From the NCBI GenBank assembly GCA_049791675.1, contig JBARAD010000062.1, forward strand, positions 30,665 to 94,664: DNA of 64,000 nt. The letters are read 5' to 3'. The stretch comes from Chryseosolibacter sp049791675 (GTDB taxonomy: Bacteria; Bacteroidota; Bacteroidia; Cytophagales; Cyclobacteriaceae). The notes beneath the pieces are model-generated. The model had not been told where the DNA came from. It searched no databases and was given only the letters and a program-made list of their open reading frames with translations. The translations under genes and the position numbers were made by a program. This document shows positions 33,823-42,492 of this stretch, piece after piece (within the stretch, counting starts at the first letter, position 1; each line of letters begins with the position of its first letter).

Positions 33823-34542
33823 CTATTGCTTTAAAAAGGTCAATCTGCTGATCAATTCATCACGCATTGATTTGCTCATTTCGAGTGTGTGATTTCCAAG
33901 CTTTACCAGGTTGCCTTCGATGGCGGTAACTTTGTTGATGTTGACAACGTGCGAGCGGTGTATCCGGATGAAATCCTTGTTGTCGATCTGCGCATACACG
34001 TGGTTCATGCTCACCGATTGGACATAGGTTTTTTCTTCCGTAACGATATTGCAGTACGATCTGTCGGCGTGGAGAAAAAGGATGTCCTTCAACAGGATCC
34101 TGACAAAGGTATTGTCGCTTTTGATGAAGATGTGATCGGCTTTTTGTGTCCCCGCTGCCGCAGGCTGAGAACTGAAATTACTGAAAGCGAGGTCGATCGC
34201 TCTTACGAGATCAGCTTCGTTAAAAGGTTTCGTGAGGTAATTGGCGGGGCGAGTCTGTTTGGCGCGGTGCAGTGTCTGGGCGTCGGCCAGGTCGCTGAGG
34301 TATATAATGGGAATAGCGTATGTATTCTGTACAATATAGCCGGTGGAGATGCCGTCGAGCGCTCCGGCGAGCCGGATGTCGAGCAGCACCAGGTCCGGTT
34401 GGTTGGTTTTGAGGTATTCGAGCGCATCTTCACCCTTATCGAAGATAGCCAACACCTCAAAGTGATGTTTGCCAAGTTTAAAGGAAATATCTTCCGCGAT
34501 AAGGGCCGAATCTTCCACGACCAGAACTCTTATTTTATTCAT
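33823..34542 (-). CDS. LytTR-family response regulator
   Basis: 239 aa. The receiver domain (1-120) has VVEDSALIAEDIS, the phosphorylated Asp in NQPDLVLLDIRLAGALDG, and the Lys in ANYLTKPFNEADLVRAI. The LytTR DNA-binding domain fills about 140-236 (HIFIKSDNTFVRILLKDILF, then DFIRIHRSHVVNINKVTAIE). This layout is typical of Bacteroidota regulators that pair with TPR kinases of the HisKA_2 type. The kinase gene ends 2 bp upstream, so the pair is cotranscribed. Confidence 0.94.
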   Translation of the reverse strand: MNKIRVLVVEDSALIAEDISFKLGKHHFEVLAIFDKGEDALEYLKTNQPDLVLLDIRLAGALDGISTGYIVQNTYAIPIIYLSDLADAQTLHRAKQTRPANYLTKPFNEADLVRAIDLAFSNFSSQPAAAGTQKADHIFIKSDNTFVRILLKDILFLHADRSYCNIVTEEKTYVQSVSMNHVYAQIDNKDFIRIHRSHVVNINKVTAIEGNLVKLGNHTLEMSKSMRDELISRLTFLKQ

Positions 34543-34544
34543 AA

Positions 34545-36425
34545 TCAGATGGGAATGTGGAGATCGTAGGTCGTCCCGTTTTCGGATTTGACATCGAGAC
34601 TGCCTTTCAACTCTTTTATCAGCGTTGAAACGATCTTCATTCCAAAGGTTTTGCGCTGCTTTTCATCAACGGGTGGCATACCCGTCCCGTTATCCTTGAT
34701 CCGGATCTGGAGTTCATGGTCATCCGGATACGCGAGATTGACCATCAGGCTGGGATTCGGTTGTTTTTCGTAAGCGTGTTTGAATGCATTGCTGATCAAC
34801 TCATTGAGGATCAACCCCAGGGGTATAGCCTTGTCGACATCGATGCTGATCTCATTGATCTGCAGATCCAGCTTGAAATTCTTTTCGTGATATCCATACG
34901 AGTAGACCAGATACTGAATGAGTTCAGTGATGTATTCCTTGATATCGACGGTGCGGTTTTGATCCACTGTATACAGTTTCCGGTGGATGAGGGCCATGGC
35001 ATTGATGCGGCTTTCACTGCTTTTGACGGCCTTCAGGGCCGTATCATCGGTCAGCTGCTGGGATTGAAGACTGAGCAGGCTCGACAGGATCTGCAGGTTG
35101 TTCTTAACCCGGTGATGGAGCTCCTTCAATAGCAGTTCGATATGGATCTTGTTCTTCCTGACCGTTCTCAGGTTATAATAGATCAACACTCCGATGATCG
35201 CGACCAATATCATGGCGAGCGCCAGGCTCTGGATCCAGATCTGTCTGCGTTCCAGTTCGACTGCCTGGAGCAACCCTTCTTTTTCGAGGAGCGCAATCCG
35301 GTCTTCCTTCTTCAGCGACTCATACTTTGTCTGCATTTCCGCAAGCGATTGCGCCTTTTCCTGATTGAGCAGACTGTCTTTTACGATGAGTAATTGCCGG
35401 CTGTAGTCAAGGGCCTTGTCAAGATTTTCTTTTTTCTCGTACAATTTGACCTGCAGTTCGTAATTGTCTTTCAACTCTTCGAGTAAGCCCATTTCAGCGG
35501 CCATGGCTTCGCTGCGTTTTAATTCGCGTTCCGCAGCAACCAGGTAACCCTCCAGAATGTAGACATTCGCCAGATTATTTCTTGAGCTCACCTGTCCCAA
35601 CTTGTCATTAGTCTCCAGCCGGATGGATAAAGACTCCTGGAGTAACTCCTCCGCTCTTCCCAGCTGGCCGGTTTTCAAAGATAGTTCACCAATGTTATTT
35701 AATACGATCGCCACCCCGTCTCTGTCATTGAGTTCCCTTTTAATCCGGAGGGACTTTTCAAAATTCACCAGCGCGCTGTCATATTTCTTGATAGACAGAT
35801 AAACATTCCCGATGTTGTTGTAAGAAGAAGAGAGACCAGCCTTTAAATCCAAGGTTTGCCTTACGCGAACAGCTTTGTAATGAAAATCAAGGGCAGCGTG
35901 TGGCTCGCCTATTTTGGAATAAAGCGATCCGATCGAATTGTAACACGATGCAAGATTTGTGGAAGGTTCGGACTTTTCGAGGTGATAAGAAGCGGCCAAT
36001 AAGTAACCGAGGGATTTCTCATAAAGACCCTTTTGCTTATAAAGCGATCCGAGATTGATCTCGATAATACTAATCTTCGCGGAATCTTTAAGGGCCAGGT
36101 ATTCTTTGTAGGCGGCGTCATAGTAGTGAATACTGCTGTCCCAAACACCAACGTGGTAGTAGACCACACCCATGTTGTTAAAATTTTCGGCAAGTCTGGA
36201 CCTGTTCCCTGTTAGCCGGTTGTGGTGAATGGCTTTGTAATAGTAGTATCTGGCGCTGTCATAGTTCTTTTTTGACAGAAATCCGTCAGCGGCAATGGCT
36301 AAATGGTAACTCGCGGAATCAGGATTATCGGAATTCTGAAACCTCCGTAACTCAGGTTCCCTTGATTTTTGCTGAGAAAAAACAGGAAACGATATCACCA
36401 GAAGAAAAATAAGACGCCAAGCCAC
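34545..36425 (-). CDS. TPR sensor histidine kinase, HisKA_2 type
   Basis: 626 aa from GTG 36425, which is followed by a Sec signal (LIFLLVISFPVFSQQ). About six TPR units fill residues 40-330 (for example LGSLYKQKGLYEKSLGYLLA, GNVYLSIKKYDSALVNFEKS). A coiled coil and a membrane helix (SLALAMILVAIIGVLIYY, about 397-414) follow. The kinase carries HisKA_2 with LLKELHHRVKNNLQILSSLL, then HATPase_c (LGLILNELISNAFKHAYE, IKDNGTGMP, FGMKIVSTLIKELKG). The stop lies 2 bp before the LytTR regulator. It has the same overall plan as the kinase at 25528 but a different dimerisation class. Confidence 0.93.
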   Translation of the reverse strand: MAWRLIFLLVISFPVFSQQKSREPELRRFQNSDNPDSASYHLAIAADGFLSKKNYDSARYYYYKAIHHNRLTGNRSRLAENFNNMGVVYYHVGVWDSSIHYYDAAYKEYLALKDSAKISIIEINLGSLYKQKGLYEKSLGYLLAASYHLEKSEPSTNLASCYNSIGSLYSKIGEPHAALDFHYKAVRVRQTLDLKAGLSSSYNNIGNVYLSIKKYDSALVNFEKSLRIKRELNDRDGVAIVLNNIGELSLKTGQLGRAEELLQESLSIRLETNDKLGQVSSRNNLANVYILEGYLVAAERELKRSEAMAAEMGLLEELKDNYELQVKLYEKKENLDKALDYSRQLLIVKDSLLNQEKAQSLAEMQTKYESLKKEDRIALLEKEGLLQAVELERRQIWIQSLALAMILVAIIGVLIYYNLRTVRKNKIHIELLLKELHHRVKNNLQILSSLLSLQSQQLTDDTALKAVKSSESRINAMALIHRKLYTVDQNRTVDIKEYITELIQYLVYSYGYHEKNFKLDLQINEISIDVDKAIPLGLILNELISNAFKHAYEKQPNPSLMVNLAYPDDHELQIRIKDNGTGMPPVDEKQRKTFGMKIVSTLIKELKGSLDVKSENGTTYDLHIPI

Positions 36426-36473
36426 CTTCTTTTTTTAACAAAAAGAAAGTTAGCGAAATTCCGGCATTAGTAA

Positions 36474-36505
36474 AGAAAAAAAGGCCGGTAGATCTTACCG
36501 GCCTT
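36474..36505 (-). terminator. Rho-independent terminator after the small lipoprotein gene
   Basis: AAGGCCGGTA (36481-36490) pairs perfectly with TACCGGCCTT (36496-36505) around a 5-base loop, and on the minus strand a run of seven T (36476-36482) follows. It ends the 62-aa lipoprotein transcript before the kinase gene, separating the two. Confidence 0.85.
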
Positions 36506-36518
36506 GGATTTTTGCTTG

Positions 36519-36707
36519 TTATCCACCAAATGCGACCGCGGTCGAATCTGAAGTGTTCGCAGGCGGTGCAGGTGTTGGCTTAATGACAATTGGGGGATCA
36601 TCATCATCATCAGTACGAGGCGTCACATCGATATCGCTACAGCTTGCAACAATAAGTGTTACTACGAACGCCAACAGGAATGGAAGTCTTTTCAGTGTTT
36701 TTTTCAT
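36519..36707 (-). CDS. Small lipoprotein, 62 aa, hypothetical
   Basis: ATG 36707 opens a strong lipoprotein signal (KRLPFLLAFVVTLIVASC, lipobox Cys). The mature part is about 40 residues: TPRTDDDDDPPIVIKPTP, then a Pro/Ala/Ser/Thr tail ending VAFGG. It is an acidic, unstructured surface peptide. The longer frame to 36752 has no signal and is less likely. A strong terminator follows and a hairpin-bearing leader precedes, so it is a monocistronic gene. No family is recognised. A possible role is as a short lipid-anchored linker or metal-binding peptide, but nothing proves it. Confidence 0.7.
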   Translation of the reverse strand: MKKTLKRLPFLLAFVVTLIVASCSDIDVTPRTDDDDDPPIVIKPTPAPPANTSDSTAVAFGG

Positions 36708-36764
36708 TGTATTAAAGTGTTTAAAGTGGGTACTCGTTATGCCCATCAACACCGATTGTGATCT

Positions 36765-36808
36765 CCCTTCCGTTGACCCGGCCTTTTCGGGGCCGGGTCA
36801 GGAAAGGG
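36765..36808. other. GC-rich hairpin in divergent intergenic region
   Basis: GACCCGGCC (36775-36783) pairs with GGCCGGGTC (36791-36799). An outer CCCTTCC/GGAAAGGG segment extends it to about 16 pairs with one bulge and a short internal loop. No T-tract flanks it on either strand, so it is not a normal terminator. It lies about 60 bp upstream of the small lipoprotein start and 145 bp upstream of the unknown gene at 36953. Confidence 0.6.
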
Positions 36809-36952
36809 ACTTTAAACACAATGCGGTCTTTGAAAGACGTTTACAAAGATGCGCTGGCCGTCACTGGTTTACGGTTCAGTCCATTCCTTTGTGTTTCCCA
36901 TTTTTTCCCTTGTTTTCCTGAAATCTTCCCCATTTGCTAATAACTTGAGCGC

Positions 36953-37720
36953 ATGAAAATCAAAGTGCGCCACCTGCAGAGGTTGCTGTTCCTGTTGTCC
37001 GAGAAATCTAAAGAACCCCTTGACCGCGCTGGGTTACGGAATATTGCCTCCGAGATCGGAGGCATCGGCGAGGACTATCTGTATAAGAAAATTTTCTATG
37101 AGATCAGGGACCTGAACAATGACGACGACCTCAGCCTCCGCGATGCCCAACTTAACTCCGTCGCGCGTTACCTGGGATTTAAAAATATGATGGCACTGAT
37201 CGCCTCACTGGAGATGCCGGCAAATGATCAACTGCAAAGCCTGGTAGGGAATTATTATGTTTTCGTCCGTCAGAACTCTTCTAAAGGATTGATCTTTCAA
37301 TCGCCGGTCGAGATCCTGGAATCAGAGGGCCAGTTTGTACTCAGGCTGAAAGGACCCTTATGGACCTACGAAGGCGAATTGCAGATAAAACACGGATGCC
37401 TCTTCGTATTGCTGGCCTCACCCGAAGCCAAATCATTCTACCATATATATAAGGTCGGCACAAGCCGGAGCCCGAAAGTGATCCAGGGAATTTTTTCCGG
37501 TGTTTCCACTGCCTTCGATCCGATTGGCGGAAGGTCCGTTTTAATACGGGTTAACCAACCCTACTCCACCCTTCAAAACCAGTCCTTCACGCGGGAGGAA
37601 CTTCTTGGATCGCCCGTGCTTTCGAACCAGAAACTCGCGGTCTACTTCAAAGACTATTCAAAAAACAACCTCAGCATCAATAAGGTAGTGAGCTTTGAGA
37701 TCGAAGATCTGGAGGAATGA
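36953..37720 (+). CDS. Hypothetical protein, 255 aa, unrecognised
   Basis: I do not recognise this family. Residues 1-85 are helical and charged (LQRLLFLLSEKSKEPLDRAG, then YLYKKIFYEIRDLNNDDDLS), ending in the LNSVARYLGFKNMMAL unit that looks like a small helical recognition or docking module. Residues about 90-255 are beta-rich: LVGNYYVFVRQN, YEGELQIKHGCLFVLLA, VIQGIFSGVSTAFDPIGGRS. There is no signal peptide or membrane segment, so it is cytoplasmic. It is a single gene, divergent from the small lipoprotein and close to the TIR and two-component genes. A ligand-sensing regulator is one reading; no function is claimed. Confidence 0.78.
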   Translation: MKIKVRHLQRLLFLLSEKSKEPLDRAGLRNIASEIGGIGEDYLYKKIFYEIRDLNNDDDLSLRDAQLNSVARYLGFKNMMALIASLEMPANDQLQSLVGNYYVFVRQNSSKGLIFQSPVEILESEGQFVLRLKGPLWTYEGELQIKHGCLFVLLASPEAKSFYHIYKVGTSRSPKVIQGIFSGVSTAFDPIGGRSVLIRVNQPYSTLQNQSFTREELLGSPVLSNQKLAVYFKDYSKNNLSINKVVSFEIEDLEE

Positions 37721-37880
37721 GGTTTGCGCTCGCGCCGGGTAAGGAATTTTATCCGCCCGCGTGAATCGTCAGTCTCCATCAACATGGCGTGTCATTCACC
37801 GTTTCGCTTTCCATGTTTCACAGTTCACCACACCGCTGTACCGCGCGCGTTGCGGGACCGTTCTGATTCAAGTCTGACGG

Positions 37881-39881
37881 CTAATGGGCGGGGACCCAAA
37901 TGACGGCGTCGGCAATAACCTTCCCGTTGGCATCTTTATCGGAAATCTGCACGAAACTGTTATTTCCTTCCGGAAGCTGATAGGTTCCCAACGGAACCCA
38001 TTCGCCGGAAGTCTGACCCTCCACGCGGATATCGGATTCCTTTATGGTAATACCATGATTGCGTTCACCGTCATGAATGATGACCAGGGTTTGTGCTGAC
38101 ATGTCTTTCGCTTTCGGAAAATAAATGTAACACGTGTATTTTCCTGCCTGGGGAATTTCAGGTGTAAAGCGGATGCTCGACATCGCCGTGTCTCCCGACG
38201 CATGCACGAAATAATCCGGACCGTATCCCCCGCTTGTCTCAAGTTTCCAATGGCCCTTGCGTTGCACGCGGGCGGTATCGCTGTTGTCGACGAGTATTTC
38301 AAAAAGACCTCCGTCGGCGAGGGGATCGTCCTTCAGCCTTTGTTGCAACCGGGAAACATTTACCCGTTGCACCTCCGTGTTGCCATCGATGGCCATTACC
38401 GCAGCCGTTGCCGACGACTGTGCCAATACCATAAACACCGGCTCCATCCGTATGGATCCGAACGCAATGTGCGTCGCCGAGAGGCAAACCGGCACCAGCA
38501 GATTTCCGCATTCGGCCACCTTTGGCGTCAGCGCGCGGTAGGAAATGGGATATGGCCCGAAACCACCCACCTCTACATTGCCTTCGTTCTTCACCTGACC
38601 ATTCACAATGACGCGCTGCGTATTGTGCGAGTCCATCGTATAGGCAGCCATCCCTACCCCATCGGCAACCACCGCACGACCCTCACAATTGTGCTGCGTC
38701 ATCACATAATCTCCCAGCATCCGGCGCGCTTCACGTATGTACAATTGGGGTGTCCAGTTTCCCGTACTCACAAACTCGTCTTTGGGATAACCCCATTGCT
38801 GCATTTCGTCCCGCAGCGCTTTCGGCACGCGCGGATCATGCCCAAAAAAATACAGCAGCCCCTGGGTATATGCCGTATGATCCTGAACGATCTTTTCGCG
38901 TTGCTCATAGCTGCCTTCAGGATATCCATAATTCATTCCGATCATATCGGTCGAAAACGCCCCGCGGTTGTTGATATCCGTCTTGTCGTTTGGCATATGA
39001 CTCCATATAAAATAATTATTGAGCTTTCTTCGGTCAGGATAAGCTTCAAACAGCCGCAGCAAAAGCTCGTAACGCGTCGGATCGTAACCCACCGGCCGGG
39101 TAATGGGAATTGCGTTGTCAGGATCTGAAGTCAGGCAAATACGGTAATTGTACGCCTGTATTTTTTTGTCGCCGCTGCCATCCGGCAAAAGCTTTTCGTC
39201 ACTGATACCCCAAAGGATTCCGCTTTTTGGTTTACCGGGACTTTTATAGGGATCAATTCCATCCGGAAACTGATGCTCATCCATCAGTTGAACGCCGTTG
39301 ATCGTTTCATTGTAGTCTCTGTTACTTTCACGGCCTACCGTATAAGCGACTCCTGCGCGGGCCATAAGATCACCCTCATACCCGCAGTCAAGGAACATCT
39401 TTGCTTTGACGATAATGTCCGTTCCCTTTGAGGGGCTTGTGGAATTTTCCAGTACAATTTCCGTGATGCGATTGCCCTGCTTTCTCACTTCCTTCAAGCG
39501 CGTCTGGTACAACACATCAAATCCGCCGCGGCTGACATAATCCTGAAAAATTCCTTCCGCCACTTTCGGTTCAAAGATCCATTGCTCGAATTTTCCGTAG
39601 TGTCTTCCTACCCGCCTGTAAAAATCCCGTGAGATACCGCTGATCGCATATTTGTTCCCAATATCGGTATATCCCAACCCCCCGGACGTAAGTCCGCCGA
39701 GCCGTTTCCCGGGTTCAATGAGGATGGATTTCTTCCCAAGTTTTTGCACGGTATAAGCGGCGACCACGCCCGCCGATGTGCCGCCGTATACACACACATC
39801 CACCTCGATCGTCCTTTGTCCGAACACATTTGCAGCCGAAGCAAAGAGACCTGCGATAAAAAATACTTTTTTCAATTTCAT
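37881..39881 (-). CDS. Exported FAD-dependent oxidoreductase with C-terminal golvesin-like domain
   Basis: 666 aa with a Sec signal (VFFIAGLFASAANVFGQ). A PF12831-type flavin fold begins VDVCVYGGTSAGVVAAYTVQ and KSILIEPGKRLGGLTSGGLG; the late ECGNLLVPVCLSATHIAFGS completes the FAD site. The last 125 residues (about 540-666) form a beta-sandwich of the golvesin/xanthan-lyase CBD-like type, FTPEIPQAGKYTCYIYFPKA and DAVIWVPAH. Such proteins sit in Bacteroidota and Planctomycetes glycan clusters next to sulfatases; their substrates are mostly unknown sugars or sugar acids. It follows the sulfatase on the same strand by 24 bp. Confidence 0.88.
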   Translation of the reverse strand: MKLKKVFFIAGLFASAANVFGQRTIEVDVCVYGGTSAGVVAAYTVQKLGKKSILIEPGKRLGGLTSGGLGYTDIGNKYAISGISRDFYRRVGRHYGKFEQWIFEPKVAEGIFQDYVSRGGFDVLYQTRLKEVRKQGNRITEIVLENSTSPSKGTDIIVKAKMFLDCGYEGDLMARAGVAYTVGRESNRDYNETINGVQLMDEHQFPDGIDPYKSPGKPKSGILWGISDEKLLPDGSGDKKIQAYNYRICLTSDPDNAIPITRPVGYDPTRYELLLRLFEAYPDRRKLNNYFIWSHMPNDKTDINNRGAFSTDMIGMNYGYPEGSYEQREKIVQDHTAYTQGLLYFFGHDPRVPKALRDEMQQWGYPKDEFVSTGNWTPQLYIREARRMLGDYVMTQHNCEGRAVVADGVGMAAYTMDSHNTQRVIVNGQVKNEGNVEVGGFGPYPISYRALTPKVAECGNLLVPVCLSATHIAFGSIRMEPVFMVLAQSSATAAVMAIDGNTEVQRVNVSRLQQRLKDDPLADGGLFEILVDNSDTARVQRKGHWKLETSGGYGPDYFVHASGDTAMSSIRFTPEIPQAGKYTCYIYFPKAKDMSAQTLVIIHDGERNHGITIKESDIRVEGQTSGEWVPLGTYQLPEGNNSFVQISDKDANGKVIADAVIWVPAH

Positions 39882-39905
39882 TTTCCCGATACTTAATAAT
39901 GACCC

Positions 39906-41354
39906 TTATTTTCCTGTTTCGCTGATCCTGCCTGGCTTTCTCACTTCCGAGCCAACAACGCCCGTCAGCGAATCTCCGAGTTTCTGTCTGAAAGCCGCGG
40001 CTTTCTGCTGAAGCGAATCCACAACGGCAGGGTATTGTGCAGCCACGTTATTTCTTTCACTGATATCATTATCCAGATCATACAACTCGAGACCCATTTT
40101 CAGCTGCGCATACTGAACAGGCAGACCATCGTTTCTTCCCTCTTTTCCCTCGAACGACCGGTATTGATGCGGAAAATAAAGTTTCCATTTTCCGCTCCGC
40201 ATACCCTGCAACTCATTGTCGTTAAAATAAAAATAGAAAGCATCGTGCGGACTTTCGGCCTGCGCATCATTGGTGATCAGTGGCCAGATGTCCTTGCCAT
40301 CGATCTTCTTGTCCGGAAGTGCAGCGTTAATGAGGGACGCGACCGTCGGCAGAATATCGATCGTCATGGCAGGTTTCTTCTGTACGGCGCCTTCCGGAAT
40401 ATTTCCCGGCCAGCGCATGATGCAGGGTACCCGGATCCCTCCCTCCAACACAGTGCCTTTGCCTTCCCGCAAAGGCAACGCCGAGCCTGCGTGCTGGCCA
40501 TAGTTTAACCATGGACCATTATCCGACGTGTAGATGACAAGGGTCTTCCTGTCGAGGTCAAGTTCTTTCAGCGTGTTCATGATCTCTCCTACCGACCAGT
40601 CGATCTCCATGATCACATCTCCGTATAAGCCAGCGCCGGATTTTCCGCGGAATTTATCGGAAACAAACAAGGGCACGTGCGGCATGCTATGGGCTACATA
40701 AAGAAAAAATGGATTCTTCCGATTGGCTTCAATAAATTCCGTTGCTCTTCGCGTATAAAGCGTGGTGAGATTGTTTTGATCCTCATCGAAATAATCGATA
40801 ACCGAATCGTTCTCAATCAGTGGCAATCTGGGGAACTTGTGCGTTTCTTTCCCGGGATGTCCTGGCCACATATCATTCGAGTAGGGCACGCCAAGGTATT
40901 CGTCGAAGCCCTGCCTGGTGGGTAAAAACTGCGGACGGTCGCCGAGATGCCATTTACCAACCATCGCCGTCTTATAACCTTTGGACTTGCATATTTCCGC
41001 GATCGTTACTTCTTCCGGATTCAGGCCGATGTTTGCATTGGGAAAAAGTGCACCCTGTATGCTGACCCTGCTGGGATAACATCCTGTCAGCAAAGCCGCA
41101 CGGGAAGCGGAACACACGGGTTGTCCTACATAAAAGTTGGTAAAGCGGATGCCCTCCTCCGCCATTCTGTCAAGGTTCGGCGTTTTGAGCTGCGGGGCGC
41201 CGTAACAGGATAGGTCCCGATAACCCTGATCGTCGGTAAAGATCACAATAATATTGGGAGGACCTTCTTTTTCGCTGCTGGTGATTTTCTTCCCACAGGA
41301 AACTACGGTGAAGAAGACCATCATCATGATAAACCGCCTGGTAAAGTCTGCCAT
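39906..41354 (-). CDS. Formylglycine-dependent sulfatase, lipoprotein
   Basis: 482 aa. Lipobox VVSC places Cys20 as the anchor. The sulfatase core has NIIVIFTDDQGYRDLSCYG (calcium-binding Asp pair), CSASRAALLTG with Cys81 as the residue converted to formylglycine, then GKWHLGD and the late TSDNGP loop. All belong to the S1 family. It should remove sulfate esters from a carbohydrate at the cell surface; a separate maturase would be needed and is not in the window. It is the first gene of a two-gene unit with the FAD oxidoreductase. The precise glycan is not readable. Confidence 0.93.
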   Translation of the reverse strand: MADFTRRFIMMMVFFTVVSCGKKITSSEKEGPPNIIVIFTDDQGYRDLSCYGAPQLKTPNLDRMAEEGIRFTNFYVGQPVCSASRAALLTGCYPSRVSIQGALFPNANIGLNPEEVTIAEICKSKGYKTAMVGKWHLGDRPQFLPTRQGFDEYLGVPYSNDMWPGHPGKETHKFPRLPLIENDSVIDYFDEDQNNLTTLYTRRATEFIEANRKNPFFLYVAHSMPHVPLFVSDKFRGKSGAGLYGDVIMEIDWSVGEIMNTLKELDLDRKTLVIYTSDNGPWLNYGQHAGSALPLREGKGTVLEGGIRVPCIMRWPGNIPEGAVQKKPAMTIDILPTVASLINAALPDKKIDGKDIWPLITNDAQAESPHDAFYFYFNDNELQGMRSGKWKLYFPHQYRSFEGKEGRNDGLPVQYAQLKMGLELYDLDNDISERNNVAAQYPAVVDSLQQKAAAFRQKLGDSLTGVVGSEVRKPGRISETGK

Positions 41355-41475
41355 TGTGCGTATTTGGATGGAGCGGTAATTGCTACCGGAAGTTCAAGTA
41401 CATTATTTTTCTACCAAAAAACAATCTGCATGTGGCGATGGGGATCCGATATCGTCACTGGGTGCTCCGAAAGAC

Positions 41476-42309
41476 TCATCTGATAACCCGCTTTTCTCCG
41501 GGCGTCAGGATATGATACCGATCCTTCAACGCTTGGGATAAGCGCAATTTTACTTCCTCCGGATAGCCCTTCGCCCAGAAGCGGTAATTGTTCTGTTCAT
41601 CAAAGGCAATGGTGCCGTGATGCTGGGGAAAAATGTATTCAGGATCGAGGGCGTTGATGAGGATGACCGAGCGATCGATATACATGTTGTGTTCGGTGGG
41701 CGAGAAGAAGAGGACATCCACATGTTTGAGAAACAGGTGATCTTCCAGTAAATAGGAATCTCCCGGTTGCAGGAATGTTTTGCCGCCCATGGAAAAGACG
41801 TACCCGCAATCCTGCAGATTGGCCTCATAATAAATGGCAAAGTTCGCATTGCCGTGTATGGCCCGGATCGCTTTCACGCTGACGCCTTTCACCGTATAGG
41901 ACTCACGTGGTTTTGCCACCTGAATGCGGCTGTCGGGAATCCCGATCTTCCTGGCGACAGGGAGACAACTTTCGGGCATGACAAAAATACAGGAGGATTT
42001 TTCCAGCAGGATCTTCGACGTGTATTCGTTGAAGTGATCCCCGTGTGCATGGGTGACAAAAGAAATATCAATGACGGAAGCGATCTCCTCCGGTGTGATG
42101 GGTGCTGCCGCAAACCTTAAACTGTTTTCAAGGTACAGGTCGGTGGTCACCACCATGTCACCATGCTTGATAATCCAGCTGTTGTGCCCTGCCCACCAGA
42201 CACCCGTTCCGGATCGATGTGACGTAATGTCGTCGATCATCTTTTTTTCCTGCGCCCTGAGGGTGGTGGTCGCGAGCGTGAAGAGAAAGAAGAGTACTAT
42301 GTTTTTCAT
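41476..42309 (-). CDS. Exported metallo-beta-lactamase-fold hydrolase
   Basis: 277 aa from ATG 42309, chosen because it opens a Sec signal (IVLFFLFTLATTTLRAQ); a longer frame adds an implausible leader. The MBL zinc site is THAHGDHFNEYT (HxHxDH), with the later His and Asp in FLQPGDSYLLEDH and the final HHGTIAFDEQ. The family is UlaG/YcjY-like in layout. Function could be phosphodiester or lactone hydrolysis of a sugar derivative. It stands about 120 bp from the sulfatase start on the same strand. Confidence 0.85.
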   Translation of the reverse strand: MKNIVLFFLFTLATTTLRAQEKKMIDDITSHRSGTGVWWAGHNSWIIKHGDMVVTTDLYLENSLRFAAAPITPEEIASVIDISFVTHAHGDHFNEYTSKILLEKSSCIFVMPESCLPVARKIGIPDSRIQVAKPRESYTVKGVSVKAIRAIHGNANFAIYYEANLQDCGYVFSMGGKTFLQPGDSYLLEDHLFLKHVDVLFFSPTEHNMYIDRSVILINALDPEYIFPQHHGTIAFDEQNNYRFWAKGYPEEVKLRLSQALKDRYHILTPGEKRVIR

Positions 42310-42362
42310 GGCATATGGTTGCGTGGCAGGAAGGCGCGGTTCGCGCGCATCGCGATGTTGAC

Positions 42363-42407
42363 ATTTCAAAATCAAAAATTAGACATTAAAAATTAAACAT
42401 TAAAGAA
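42363..42407. repeat. AT-rich imperfect tandem repeat
   Basis: Two copies of AAAAATTARACATTA, with a degenerate third, fill the gap between the divergent genes at 42309 and 42493. It is of the same low-complexity style as the heptamer arrays at 1748 and 3754 but a different unit. Confidence 0.55.
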
Positions 42408-42492
42408 GTAAAATTCGGACTGGCGATAAATAAAAATTTCCTTGCGTTAAAACAATCCGCCTTTTTACCTTAAATTTTGGAAACCTTAATAT

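Noticed and set aside
38202..39128. 308-codon open frame on the plus strand
   Set aside because: Antisense to the FAD oxidoreductase; His- and Arg-rich with no signal or domain.
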